NCBI GenBank assembly: GCA_035574315.1 | Contig: DATLYW010000031.1 | Span: 132,574 to 164,909, forward strand | Reading direction: 5' to 3' | Length of the DNA stretch: 32,336 nt | From: Candidatus Zixiibacteriota bacterium | GTDB lineage: Bacteria; Desulfobacterota; Binatia; UBA9968 | Shown: positions 18,469 to 27,321 of the stretch, piece by piece | Layout of the letters: every line of letters starts with the position of its first letter | Numbering within the stretch: the first letter of the stretch is position 1 | Program-made: the position numbers and the translations under genes | Notes under the pieces: model-generated | Databases searched by the model: none | Told to the model about the DNA's origin: nothing | What the model saw: only the letters and a program-made list of their open reading frames with translations

Positions 18469-19620
18469 ATGAGGATCACCGACGTTCGGACGATTCGACT
18501 GCGTGCCCCGATCCCGGAGGGGCACCGCATGACCACGCGATCCGGGCTCCGCCGGTATCGCTCGACCACGCTCGTGCAGGTGCTGACGGATGAAGGGCTG
18601 ACGGGCATCGGCTCCTGTTCGGGAAACGGGGAGCTCGTCGAGGTGATCGTCGCTCGGGTGATCAAGCCGCTGGTGGTCGGCATGAATCCGGCGGATATCG
18701 ATGCGGTCTGGGAGCGGGCTTACATTCGCGGGGGACACAAGGAATTCGGCACGCGAGGCGTCGGTGTGGTTGCGTTGAGCGGGGTCGACATGGCGCTCTG
18801 GGATCTCGCGGGGAAGTCGCGCGGAGTCCCGCTCTATGAGCTGCTCGGCGGCAAACGGCGCGACCGTGTCCCGGTTTACGCAACCGCGCTCTATCCCGAG
18901 GAGCCGGCGGAGGTCGCCGCGAAAGCTCGCCGGCTCGCCGGGGAAGGATTTGCGGGGATCAAGATCAAAGTGGGCTTCGACCTGGAACGGGACATCCGGA
19001 TCGTAGGCGCGGTCCGGTCCGAGCTGGGCAACGAATATCCGCTGATGGTTGACGCTAACCAGGGATACAGCAACGGGGCCGCGCTAACGGCGGCGCGGGC
19101 ATTCGCCGAAGCCGGCGTCGTCTGGTTCGAGGAGCCGTTGTTCGCGGAGGACATCGAGGGCCATGCACGCCTGCGACGCGCGGGGGGTGTGCCGATTGCG
19201 GTAGGCGAGAATCTTCACACCTGTTTTGCGTTCGAGAACTTCGTCGTGCGCGGGGCGATCGATTATCTTCAGCCCGATGTGGCGCGCGTCGGCGGGATCA
19301 CCGAGGTCCGCAAGGTTGCCTCGCTGGCGATGAAGCATGGACTTGGCCTTTCGTTGCACACGTGGGGAGACGGCGTGGCGCTCGCCGCCAGTCTCCAGCT
19401 CACTGCAGCCCTGGACCCCTGCACCCTTCCGATGGAGCTCGACATCACTCACAACCCGCTTGTCACCGCTCTCTTGCGCGAGCCCATGAAAGTAGACCGG
19501 GGCACGATGGCGGTCGGAGCGAGGCCGGGTCTCGGCGTGGAGGTCGACCCCACAGCCCTCCGGGAATTCTCCTGGACCGGAAGCGAGGAGCTCGCGGTTC
19601 ATCTCCAGACCGTTCGGTGA
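18469..19620 (+). CDS. Enolase-superfamily enzyme, mandelate racemase/muconate lactonizing type
   Basis: A 383-residue enzyme. The catalytic residues of the mandelate racemase subgroup are all visible: K165 and K167 in GIKIKVG, D195 and N197 in VDANQGY, E221 in FEEP, E247 in GEN, D270 in LQPD and H297 in LHTW. These abstract the alpha proton of a carboxylate substrate and bind Mg2+ through D195, E221 and E247. The Lys167 base plus His297-Asp270 dyad suggests racemase or sugar acid dehydratase chemistry, not muconate cycloisomerisation. The substrate is unknown. A GAGGAGA Shine-Dalgarno directly precedes the ATG. Downstream of the small cupin on the same strand. Confidence 0.9.
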   Translation: MRITDVRTIRLRAPIPEGHRMTTRSGLRRYRSTTLVQVLTDEGLTGIGSCSGNGELVEVIVARVIKPLVVGMNPADIDAVWERAYIRGGHKEFGTRGVGVVALSGVDMALWDLAGKSRGVPLYELLGGKRRDRVPVYATALYPEEPAEVAAKARRLAGEGFAGIKIKVGFDLERDIRIVGAVRSELGNEYPLMVDANQGYSNGAALTAARAFAEAGVVWFEEPLFAEDIEGHARLRRAGGVPIAVGENLHTCFAFENFVVRGAIDYLQPDVARVGGITEVRKVASLAMKHGLGLSLHTWGDGVALAASLQLTAALDPCTLPMELDITHNPLVTALLREPMKVDRGTMAVGARPGLGVEVDPTALREFSWTGSEELAVHLQTVR

Positions 19621-19625
19621 GTGAA

Positions 19626-19643
19626 CGGGCCCCGGCGGGTCCG
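19626..19643 (+). terminator. Possible terminator after the enolase-superfamily gene
   Basis: A 7-bp stem (19626-19632 with 19637-19643, one G.T wobble) with a 4-base loop is followed by ACGTTTGTATT. The T content is poor, so it may only be a weak terminator. Confidence 0.35.
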
Positions 19644-19694
19644 ACGTTTGTATTGCCTTGAGCCTGGACGTTGTTAAGATAGTTCGGTCCGCCG

Positions 19695-21071
19695 ATGTAC
19701 GTAGAGGATACCATCGCGGCGATCGCCACCCCTCCAGGCGAAGGGGCGATTGCGATCATCCGGGTGAGCGGGCCCGACGCCGAGGTCATCGCCGATAAAG
19801 TCTTCGTCCGCCAGGCGGGAGGAAACGGCAGGCTCCGCTCGCACGGTCTTTACTACGGGGTCCTGAAGGACCCCGGCTCGCAGGAAATCGTCGACAACGT
19901 GCTGCTCACCGTGATGCGCAAGCCGCGCAGCTACACAGGCGAAACCGTGGTGGAGATCCATTGTCACGGCGGGCCTTGGGTCAGTCGCCGCGTGCTGGAA
20001 GTAGTGCTCGCAGCCGGGGCGCGCCATGCAGAGCCCGGCGAGTTCACGCGCCGGGCCTTTCTGAACGGCCGGCTCGATCTCAGTCAGGCCGAGGCGGTTC
20101 TCGACCTGATCCGCGCGCGCACCGCCGAGGGAGCGTCGCTGGCGCTAAGCCAGGCGCGGGGCGGGCTGTCGGTCTACGTCGAGGAGCTGCGCGCGGAGTT
20201 GCTGGCGATCATGGCGGAGGTGGAGGCCGCAATCGACTTCGCCGAGGAAGAGATCGAGCTTCTCGGGGCGCCCGAGCTGCACGCGAAGATCAATGGGCTT
20301 AGAGAGAAAATCAAGCTTATTTCAAATAGTTACCAGTGGGGCAAGCTTTTTCGAGAGGGCGCTGCAGTATGCATATGCGGCCGACCGAACGTCGGCAAAT
20401 CGAGCTTGCTGAACGCCCTTCTCGGCGAGGATCGGGCCATCGTCACTGCCGTGCCGGGAACGACGCGGGATGTCATCGAGGACTCGATGAACCTGGGCGG
20501 GCTGCCGGTCGTCTTGTGGGATACCGCCGGCATTCGGCCGACCGAGGACCAGGTGGAGAAGGTCGGTGTTGAGCTTTCGTTGCGACACATCTCGAAAGCC
20601 GATGCCATTCTGCTGGTGCTCGATGGTTCGGCTCCGCTCACGGACGAGGACCACGCGCTCCTGGAGCGCATAAGATGCAAGAAAGCGTTGCTTGCGATCA
20701 ACAAGTGTGATCTTGAGCAAGTCTGGTCCGCCGACGCTGCAATGCAGGCGGCGGGAAACGCGCGCTGCTACTACGTCTCGGCGAGGTACGGTAAGGGCAT
20801 TAACGATCTCAAGCACGGCTTGCGCGAGCTCCTTCTGGGCACGGCGCCACAAACGCCGGTTGTCATCACCAACGCCCGTCACCAGGCGGCTCTCGCTCGG
20901 AGCGCGGCTTCTCTCGATAGGGCGCTCGCTGTTCTCGGTAGCGGCAATCCGCCGGAACTGGCTTCGATCGATCTCCAGCAGGCGATGGAAAGCCTCGAAG
21001 AGATCATCGGCAAAGTGACGACAGAGGATATTTTAGAACATATTTTTACACAATTTTGTATTGGGAAATAG
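19695..21071 (+). CDS. mnmE: tRNA modification GTPase MnmE
   Basis: A 458-residue GTPase that, with MnmG, installs the (carboxymethyl)aminomethyl group at position 5 of wobble uridine 34. The N-terminal tetrahydrofolate-binding domain starts DTIAAIATPPGEGAIAIIR. The G domain carries GRPNVGKS at 229-236, DTAG at 276-279 and NKCD at 336-339. The protein ends in the conserved CIGK with the functional cysteine. Normal length. It precedes mnmG by 198 bases on the same strand; both form one complex. Confidence 0.97.
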   Translation: MYVEDTIAAIATPPGEGAIAIIRVSGPDAEVIADKVFVRQAGGNGRLRSHGLYYGVLKDPGSQEIVDNVLLTVMRKPRSYTGETVVEIHCHGGPWVSRRVLEVVLAAGARHAEPGEFTRRAFLNGRLDLSQAEAVLDLIRARTAEGASLALSQARGGLSVYVEELRAELLAIMAEVEAAIDFAEEEIELLGAPELHAKINGLREKIKLISNSYQWGKLFREGAAVCICGRPNVGKSSLLNALLGEDRAIVTAVPGTTRDVIEDSMNLGGLPVVLWDTAGIRPTEDQVEKVGVELSLRHISKADAILLVLDGSAPLTDEDHALLERIRCKKALLAINKCDLEQVWSADAAMQAAGNARCYYVSARYGKGINDLKHGLRELLLGTAPQTPVVITNARHQAALARSAASLDRALAVLGSGNPPELASIDLQQAMESLEEIIGKVTTEDILEHIFTQFCIGK

Positions 21072-21163
21072 TATATTGAGTGTAAATACCGTTGGCGTTT
21101 TGTTGAGGAGCTCGGGGGTGAGCGCGACTTGGAAGCCTTCGGGCGGCCGTGTGCTCCCTGTTC

Positions 21164-21206
21164 AAGGGGCACCCTTTGACTTATAGGCTCGACAACGGGG
21201 CCCCTT
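21164..21206. repeat. Inverted repeat in the mnmE-mnmG gap
   Basis: AAGGGGC (21164-21170) and GCCCCTT (21200-21206) form an inverted repeat with a 29-base spacer. CCCTTTGA also occurs twice in direct orientation (from 21172 and from 21202). It could end mnmE transcripts or bind a protein near the parS site. I see no DnaA boxes in this gap. Confidence 0.25.
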
Positions 21207-21254
21207 TGATAGCCTCTAACCCCCGTCGGTCGCTGTGGTAACGGTCGAGCTATA

Positions 21255-21270
21255 CGTTTCACGTGAAACA
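21255..21270. promoter_or_regulatory. parS site 1 (ParB-binding palindrome) at the mnmG start
   Basis: CGTTTCACGTGAAACA contains the perfect 14-bp parS core GTTTCACGTGAAAC (21256-21269). It differs from the 16-bp consensus TGTTTCACGTGAAACA only at the first base. Chromosomal ParB nucleates here and spreads. The last base of the site is the A of the mnmG ATG. Confidence 0.9.
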
Positions 21271-23135
21271 TGAATAGCAGCCAGTATGACGTGATCGTCG
21301 TAGGCGCAGGCCATGCCGGCATAGAGGCGGCGCTCGCCGCCGCACGAATGGGTTGCAAGACCCTGATGCTCACATTGAACCTCGACCACATCGGTCAGAT
21401 GTCGTGCAACCCCGCTATCGGAGGGATCGGCAAGGGACACCTAGTCAAGGAAATCGACGCCCTCGGCGGCGAAATGGCGCGGGCGATCGACGAAACCGGG
21501 ATACAGTTTCGCACGCTCAACACGAAAAAAGGTCCTGCCGTAAGGGCGTCGCGGGCGCAGGCGGACAAGGCTCTTTACCGGCAGCGGATGAAGCGTGTGG
21601 TCGAGAGCTGTCCGGGCCTGACTCTGCGACAGGGCAGCGTCGAGAAGCTGATCGTGGAAGGTAGCCGTGTTAAGGGTGTAGAAACGCAAATCGGAGAAGT
21701 ATTCCTGGGGGCAAGGGTCGTCCTTACGACCGGAACGTTCTTGAAGGGGTTGATTCACATTGGCGACCGGAACTATCCGGCAGGGCGAGCCGGCGATTTT
21801 GCAGTTCAGGGCTTGAGCGGGTCGCTGGCTGAGCTGGGCTTCAAGCTCGGCCGGCTGAAAACCGGCACCTGTCCCAGGCTCGATTCAAGGACGGTGGATT
21901 ATTCCGGGCTACAGATTCAGTACGGAGACGAAAAACCCACGCCGTTTTCTTTCTCCAGCGATTCTATCGTACAGCCGCAGGTCCCGTGCCATATCACATA
22001 CACCAATAAACGGACTCACGAGATCATACGGTCGGCGATACACAGATCACCCATGTATTCCGGGGTGATCAGGAGCCGTGGCCCGCGCTATTGCCCGTCC
22101 ATTGAAGACAAGGTTGTTCGTTTCGCCGACAAGCCCAGACATCAGATCTTCTTGGAGCCAGAAGGGCTCGACACGGTGGAACTCTATCCAAACGGGCTCT
22201 CGACCAGTCTCCCGCTTGACGTTCAGCTGGCCTTCGTGCGCTCGATCGAGGGTCTGGAAAAGGCCGAAATCATGAGGCCTGGGTATGCGATCGAGTACGA
22301 TTACGTCGACCCGCTTCAGCTCTATCCTTCTCTCGAAACCAAGCTCGTTGCCGGCCTGTACCACGCCGGTCAGATAAACGGGACGACCGGGTACGAAGAG
22401 GCAGCTGCACAGGGGCTGATGGCCGGCATCAACGCCGCATTGAGCTTGCGCGCCGAGCCTCCGCTGGTGCTGTCAAGGGACCAGGCTTATATAGGAGTCC
22501 TCATCGACGACCTGGTGACCAAAGGGACGGACGGTGAACCCTACAGGATGTTCACGTCAAGGGCCGAGTATCGACTGCTGCTGCGCGAGGACAACGCGGA
22601 CCTTCGCTTGACCGAAATCGGCTACCGGATCGGGCTGGTAAGCGGGGCGGCGTACCGTCGGCTGGCCGACAAAAAAGCAGCTATGGAACGCCTGCTGGAT
22701 TATCTTCGCAATACGCAAATCCGTCCCACGAACGAGACCAACTCAAAGCTCAAGGCTCTGGGGTCCGCGCCGTTGCGGAGTCCGGTCTCGCTGGACCAGC
22801 TGCTCAAGCGTCCCGAGATCTCGCTCACAAACCTCGCCGAGCTTTTCGCTCCGGCGCTTGCCTCGTTAAAACTCGACATCGCTCTCCAGGCCGAAGTCGA
22901 AATCAAGTACGCCGGATACGTAGAGAGACAAATGGAGCTGGTCGGCCGTTTTCGCAAGATGGAGTCGGTTGCGCTTCCGGCAGATTTCGACTTCTCCAGC
23001 ATTCAAGGTCTTTCCCGAGAGGTTCAGGAAAAGCTCAGCAAAATTCGACCGAGGTCTCTGGGACAGGCGTCCAGGATCTCTGGTGTGACGCCAGCTGCGA
23101 TCTCGCTGCTTTCCGTCCATCTGAGGCGACGGTAA
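21270..23135 (+). CDS. mnmG: tRNA uridine-5-carboxymethylaminomethyl modification enzyme MnmG (GidA)
   Basis: A 621-residue FAD enzyme and partner of MnmE. The dinucleotide-binding motif [10 protein letters not shown] starts at residue 12. C46 lies in [13 protein letters not shown] and C275 in RYCPSIEDK, the two conserved cysteine regions of the family. The C-terminal helical domain (from about residue 540) includes KYAGYVERQ. Length is normal. There is no Shine-Dalgarno, because the parS palindrome directly abuts the ATG; an in-frame TGA at 21264 excludes earlier starts in this frame. Downstream parA follows after 119 bases without the rsmG gene often found between. Confidence 0.97.
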   Translation: MNSSQYDVIVVGAGHAGIEAALAAARMGCKTLMLTLNLDHIGQMSCNPAIGGIGKGHLVKEIDALGGEMARAIDETGIQFRTLNTKKGPAVRASRAQADKALYRQRMKRVVESCPGLTLRQGSVEKLIVEGSRVKGVETQIGEVFLGARVVLTTGTFLKGLIHIGDRNYPAGRAGDFAVQGLSGSLAELGFKLGRLKTGTCPRLDSRTVDYSGLQIQYGDEKPTPFSFSSDSIVQPQVPCHITYTNKRTHEIIRSAIHRSPMYSGVIRSRGPRYCPSIEDKVVRFADKPRHQIFLEPEGLDTVELYPNGLSTSLPLDVQLAFVRSIEGLEKAEIMRPGYAIEYDYVDPLQLYPSLETKLVAGLYHAGQINGTTGYEEAAAQGLMAGINAALSLRAEPPLVLSRDQAYIGVLIDDLVTKGTDGEPYRMFTSRAEYRLLLREDNADLRLTEIGYRIGLVSGAAYRRLADKKAAMERLLDYLRNTQIRPTNETNSKLKALGSAPLRSPVSLDQLLKRPEISLTNLAELFAPALASLKLDIALQAEVEIKYAGYVERQMELVGRFRKMESVALPADFDFSSIQGLSREVQEKLSKIRPRSLGQASRISGVTPAAISLLSVHLRRR

Positions 23136-23161
23136 TCGGGTTTGCCGGTGACGATTGCTGC

Positions 23162-23177
23162 CGTTTCACGTGAAACG
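23162..23177. promoter_or_regulatory. parS site 2 upstream of parA
   Basis: CGTTTCACGTGAAACG holds the same perfect 14-bp core GTTTCACGTGAAAC (23163-23176). It lies 78 bases before the parA start in an AT-rich stretch. With site 1 it brackets mnmG at a distance of about 1.9 kb. Two parS sites next to parAB are a common chromosomal arrangement. Confidence 0.9.
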
Positions 23178-23254
23178 TGAAGAATTTTCTTTTATTCAGT
23201 GACCATCTGTGATAAAAAGTAATAGGCACTTTCAGTTAAGTTATTGATTTTATT

Positions 23255-24055
23255 ATGATTTTTGGCAAGCTCATCGCAGTAGCCAATCAAAAGGGAGGCG
23301 TCGGGAAAACCACCACAGCGGTCAATCTCGGGGCAGCGCTTGCCGTCGAAGGGAAGCGCACGGTGATCGTCGACCTCGACCCCCAGGGTAACGCCACAAC
23401 GGGGCTGGGATTTTCTCGGGGTCGCACTGAAGGGGGGGTGTACGACGTTCTCTGCGGCAACCGCGTGCTTGGCGAGGTGGTCTCCCCCACGGAGATACCC
23501 CAGCTTTTTCTTTTGCCTGCAACCACGGACCTCGCTGGCGCCGAAGTCGAGTTGGCGGTGGCGGACCGGCGGGAATATCGGCTGAAAGAGGCGTTGGGCC
23601 CGATGCGGGGCGCTTACGATTTCATTTTGCTCGACTGCCCGCCGTCTCTCGGGCTGTTGACGCTCAATGCGCTTACGGCGGCCGACTCCCTCCTGGTGCC
23701 GATTCAGAGCGAGTACTACGCCCTCGAGGGACTCGGGGCCCTGCTCGACACGTTGCGCCTGGTTCAGCGGAGCCTCAATCCGTCTCTCCGTCTGGAAGGG
23801 ATCCTGGTGACGATGTTCGACGGGCGAAACCGGTTGTCGCATCAGGTGGTGGAGGAGATTCGAGCGCATTTTCCCGACAAGCTTTTTCGGACCATCGTCC
23901 GTCGAAACGTGCGGTTGAGCGAAAGCCCGAGCTTCGGCAAGCCCATTTGCCTGTACGATCCGTTGTGCACCGGCGCGCAGGATTATCTGGCGCTTGCCAA
24001 GGAGTTGCTCGGTCGTGGAGAAATGGATGTCACTGCCGAAAAGGGGATTAGGTAA
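23255..24055 (+). CDS. parA: Chromosome-partitioning ATPase ParA (Soj)
   Basis: A 266-residue deviant Walker A ATPase. The motif KGGVGKTT is at residues 13-20 with signature Lys13, followed by VDLDPQGNATTG (41-51) and LLDCPPSLG. ParA dimers bind DNA nonspecifically and pull ParB-parS complexes. The AT-rich leader has no Shine-Dalgarno (TTATTGATTTTATT before the ATG), so translation may be leaderless or weak. A parS site lies in its upstream region, so ParB could repress it. Its 3' end overlaps parB by 29 bases. Confidence 0.96.
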   Translation: MIFGKLIAVANQKGGVGKTTTAVNLGAALAVEGKRTVIVDLDPQGNATTGLGFSRGRTEGGVYDVLCGNRVLGEVVSPTEIPQLFLLPATTDLAGAEVELAVADRREYRLKEALGPMRGAYDFILLDCPPSLGLLTLNALTAADSLLVPIQSEYYALEGLGALLDTLRLVQRSLNPSLRLEGILVTMFDGRNRLSHQVVEEIRAHFPDKLFRTIVRRNVRLSESPSFGKPICLYDPLCTGAQDYLALAKELLGRGEMDVTAEKGIR

Positions 24056-24914
24056 AGGCCTGAGCGCGCTGATTCCCGGCGCGCCTGAACCACGAGTGGA
24101 AGAGCCGGGCCAGCGAGCCCCCCTCCAGGTCGCGATCGACCGCATCACGCCGAGCCCGTTTCAACCGCGCCGCGCCTTCGACGAAGCCACCCTGGAAGAG
24201 CTGGCCGCTTCGATCCGGAATCAGGGAATCATCCAGCCGCTCGTGGTTCGCCCGAAAGACAGCGGCTTCGAGCTGATCGCTGGCGAGCGCCGGTGGCGTG
24301 CCGCGATGCGCGCGGGGCTGACGCAGGTTCCGGTCGTGGTTCGCCAGGCGAGCGACCACGAGGCGCTGCAGCTCGCGCTCATAGAGAATCTCCAGCGCGA
24401 AGACCTCAATCCGATCGAGGAAGCGAACGGGTACCGCCGCCTCCAGGAGGAGTTTCAGTGGAGCCAGGAGGAAATGGCGGAAAAGGTCGGCAAGAGCCGG
24501 CCGGCGATCGCCAACTCGTTGCGCCTGCTATCATTGCCCGCGGAGATCCAGGAAGAGGTCGCCTCCGGGAAGCTTCCCGCGGGGCAGGCCCGGGCGCTGC
24601 TCGGGTTGCACGTGGAAGCGCTGATGATCGCGGCGTGCCGCGAGGTGATCGCGAAGGGTCTTTCTACTCGCGAAACGGAGAAGCTGGTGCGGAATCTTCT
24701 CTCGGGCCGTCGCCGTCGGCGCCAGAGCCAGGCGGTGGACCCCGATCTGCGCGCCGTCGTCGAGGAGCTTCAGCGGCTGCTGGGCACGCGGGTTCGGCTG
24801 ATTCCCAAAGCGCGGTCGACCCGCGGAAAGATCGAGATCGAGTATTACACGTTCTCCGATCTGGAACGCATCGTCAGCAGGATCACCCGCAAGGAAGCGG
24901 AAGCCTCCGCCTGA
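24027..24914 (+). CDS. parB: Chromosome-partitioning protein ParB (Spo0J)
   Basis: A 295-residue CTP-dependent DNA clamp. The ParA-contact peptide RGLGKGLSALIP is at residues 6-17. The ParB/Sulfiredoxin motifs GERRWRA (86-92) and ENLQREDLNPIEEA (120-133) bind CTP. A helix-turn-helix (about 146-170: SQEEMAEKVGKSRPAIANSL) reads parS, and the C-terminal part (about 245-295) dimerises. I chose the ATG at 24027, with GGAG six bases upstream, over a GTG at 24015. It overlaps parA, implying coupled translation. Confidence 0.96.
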   Translation: MSLPKRGLGKGLSALIPGAPEPRVEEPGQRAPLQVAIDRITPSPFQPRRAFDEATLEELAASIRNQGIIQPLVVRPKDSGFELIAGERRWRAAMRAGLTQVPVVVRQASDHEALQLALIENLQREDLNPIEEANGYRRLQEEFQWSQEEMAEKVGKSRPAIANSLRLLSLPAEIQEEVASGKLPAGQARALLGLHVEALMIAACREVIAKGLSTRETEKLVRNLLSGRRRRRQSQAVDPDLRAVVEELQRLLGTRVRLIPKARSTRGKIEIEYYTFSDLERIVSRITRKEAEASA

Positions 24915-25049
24915 TTCGCTTCCGGGTGGGCCACGGCCTGAAAGAGCGCCCGGAAGCGGGAAATACCGGTTTCAGGGTTTCTTTTGGCGGTTTCCGGTTC
25001 GAGACGGTGACGAAGCGGATTTCAGCCGCGATCGACGCGGCCTGGGAGT

Positions 25050-25068
25050 GGCAACCCTTTTGGTTGCC
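25050..25068. terminator. Hairpin after parB
   Basis: GGCAACC and GGTTGCC form a perfect 7-bp stem with a 5-base loop (CTTTT), in the gap between the converging parB and DUF255 genes. The following bases are only moderately T-rich. A plausible shared terminator. Confidence 0.45.
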
Positions 25069-25131
25069 TCGCCTTGTTTCTCGATTGCGGAATCCGGGTT
25101 CAACCTCCCGCAGCTCGACGGTCCAACATTC

Positions 25132-25148
25132 CCGTCCGCTTCGGACGG
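25132..25148. terminator. Second hairpin between parB and the DUF255 gene
   Basis: CCGTCCG and CGGACGG form a 7-bp stem with a 3-base loop, 50 bases before the 3' end of the minus-strand gene. It may serve minus-strand termination together with the hairpin at 25050. The rest of the 285-bp gap holds no gene. Confidence 0.4.
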
Positions 25149-25199
25149 CTTGAACGGTTTGAAGGATCGTTGGCCGGGTTCCTCGTCTCTCGCTGATAA

Positions 25200-27239
25200 C
25201 TACGTAACCAGCAGCGTTTTTAGAGACGGCCAGTCCGTCGCCGGCAGGGAACAGGAGAAATTGTGGCAGACGTACGCCGCGGCCTTTCCCGGCGCCGGCG
25301 CCTCCGCTCCTGGCGGAAGCTCTCCGGCCGAAGCAAGACGCAGCGTGGCATTGGGCAGGTAGAGCGCGCGGATACCGTCCAGGAACTGGCGAGTTCGCGG
25401 CTCCTCCAGCCCCCCCGCCACGACGATCTCCTTGGGCTTCTTCAGGTGGAAATCGAGAGCTGAGAGCATGTGGGCGAAGCCGAAAGGCTGGCTTTCCATG
25501 GCCTCATAGTAGCAGCGCAGGACCCGCTCTGCTTTATCCCCGTGGGCCGTGTTGCCGGAATAGTACGACAGACGCAGCAGAAGATGCGCTGCGGCGGCGT
25601 TGCCCGAAGGGATCGAGCCGTCGAACGCGGGTTTGGGCCGCGCGATCAGCGTTTCGTGGGATCGGCCGGTGTAGAAGAACGCTCCTTCGCTCTCGTCCCA
25701 GAACTCGCTCACCATCTGTTCCGCGAGTTCCTCAGCCCGCTCGAGGCAAGAGCGCTCAAGAGTCGCCTCGTAAAGGTCGAGCAGCCCGAGGCCGAGGAAA
25801 GCGTAGTCGTCGAGGTAGCCAGCGAGCCTGGCGGTGCCGTCTTTGTAGACGTGGAGCAACCGCCCGTCGTGGACGAGCTTCGAGAGGAGGAATTCACGGG
25901 TCCGGCGCGCCGCCTCGAGATAGGCCGGCCGGGGCGAGACCTTGATCGCCTCGGCCAGTCCGGACAGGGCGAGGCCGTTCCAGGATGCAAGGATCTTCTC
26001 GTCGCGGAAAGGCTTGACGCGCCGCTCGCGCGCCGCGAACAGTTCGCGTCTCGCTTCCTCCAGCAGCGCGGTCAGCTCGCCCGGCGACATGCGGAAATAC
26101 CTGCCGGCCTGCTCCGGGCTCAGAATCCGATGAAGGATACTTTTCCCCTCGAAGTTACCGGGGTCGCCGACGTCGTAGATGCGGCAGAAGATCTCTCCCC
26201 GGTCCGCTCCGATCACGCGCAGAACCTCGTCCGCGGTCCAGAGGAAAAACTCTCCTTCGCGCCCTTCGCTGTCGGCGTCCTGTGTCGAATAGAAGCCCCC
26301 TTCGGGGTGAGCCATCTCGCGCAGCAGGTAATCGACGGTCTCCTCCATCACCTCGCGGAACCGCTCGTTTGCGGTCGCGCGGTAGGTGAGAGCGTAGATG
26401 CGAACCAGCTGTGCGTTGTCGTAAAGCATCTTCTCGAAGTGCGGCACCAGCCATTTTTCATCGACCGAGTAGCGATGGAAGCCGCCGCCGAGCTGATCGT
26501 AGATGCCGCCGTTCGCCATCCTTTCGAGCGTGTGGACGACCATTTCCAGCGGGCGCGGGTCGCGGCCGTGGTGATGCTGGCGGAGAAACAGCTCGTAGAC
26601 TCCGGGGTGGGGGAATTTCGGCGCCCGACCGAAACCGCCGTTCTCCGCGTCATAGGATTCCGCCAGCTTCTCCACGCTGCGCGCGATGATGTCGGGCGAA
26701 AACGGGCGTTGCGTTTCCCGGGAGGCGGAAAGGCCCTGCAGGGCGGAAACGATGCGGCTCACGCTTTCACCGACTTCCCGCGGTCTGTCGCGATAAGCCG
26801 CCGCCACGGCCTTGAGGATTCGGGGAAAACCCGGCATGCCGTAGCGGTCCTCCGGCGGGAAGTAGGTGCCGCCGTAAAACGGCTTGCCTTCGGGGGTGAG
26901 AAAAACCGTCATCGGCCAGCCGCCCCTGCCGGTGAGCATTTGCACCGCGCTCATGTAGATCTCGTCGAGGTCGGGCCGCTCCTCGCGGTCGACCTTGACG
27001 TTCACGAACAGCTCGTTCATCAGGGCGGCGATCTCTTCGTTCTCGAACGACTCCCGCTCCATCACGTGGCACCAATGACAGGCGGAGTAGCCGATGCTCA
27101 GAAGGATCGGCTTGTTCTCGGCGCGGGCTTTGGCGAACGCTTCGGGTCCCCAGGGATACCAGTCCACCGGGTTGTGCGCGTGCTGAAGCAGGTAAGGGCT
27201 GGTCTCGTGCAACAGGCGATTGGCAGGCTTGTTTGCCAT
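25200..27239 (-). CDS. Thioredoxin-fold/DUF255 protein (YyaL/SPATA20 family)
   Basis: A 679-residue protein. The N-terminal domain reads [20 protein letters not shown] and then contains the CxxC pair C54-C57 in SACHWCHVM, of thioredoxin-like fold. [20 protein letters not shown] follows near residue 105. The remaining two thirds form an (alpha/alpha)6-barrel, resembling glycan-processing epimerases, with [17 protein letters not shown] and [11 protein letters not shown]. The biochemical role of this widespread family is not settled. Cytoplasmic; no signal peptide. GGGAG lies 5 bases upstream of the ATG. A long open frame on the opposite strand is a codon-bias shadow. Confidence 0.93.
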   Translation of the reverse strand: MANKPANRLLHETSPYLLQHAHNPVDWYPWGPEAFAKARAENKPILLSIGYSACHWCHVMERESFENEEIAALMNELFVNVKVDREERPDLDEIYMSAVQMLTGRGGWPMTVFLTPEGKPFYGGTYFPPEDRYGMPGFPRILKAVAAAYRDRPREVGESVSRIVSALQGLSASRETQRPFSPDIIARSVEKLAESYDAENGGFGRAPKFPHPGVYELFLRQHHHGRDPRPLEMVVHTLERMANGGIYDQLGGGFHRYSVDEKWLVPHFEKMLYDNAQLVRIYALTYRATANERFREVMEETVDYLLREMAHPEGGFYSTQDADSEGREGEFFLWTADEVLRVIGADRGEIFCRIYDVGDPGNFEGKSILHRILSPEQAGRYFRMSPGELTALLEEARRELFAARERRVKPFRDEKILASWNGLALSGLAEAIKVSPRPAYLEAARRTREFLLSKLVHDGRLLHVYKDGTARLAGYLDDYAFLGLGLLDLYEATLERSCLERAEELAEQMVSEFWDESEGAFFYTGRSHETLIARPKPAFDGSIPSGNAAAAHLLLRLSYYSGNTAHGDKAERVLRCYYEAMESQPFGFAHMLSALDFHLKKPKEIVVAGGLEEPRTRQFLDGIRALYLPNATLRLASAGELPPGAEAPAPGKAAAYVCHNFSCSLPATDWPSLKTLLVT

Positions 27240-27321
27240 GGCGGCTCCCGCTCGAAAACCCTCGTTTTCACGCTAGCACACCAGAACGGCGGAACAAGCC
27301 GGAGCGCAGGAGCGGCCGCTC

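Noticed and set aside
21072..21254. Possible replication origin next to mnmG
   Set aside because: Although parS and mnmG are often near oriC, I found no DnaA-box-like nonamers or an AT-rich unwinding element here, and dnaA, dnaN and rpmH are not in the window.
24915..25199. tRNA-like GGTTCGAG segment after parB
   Set aside because: The stretch around 24995-25010 lacks a paired T stem and no acceptor or anticodon stems can be folded around it.
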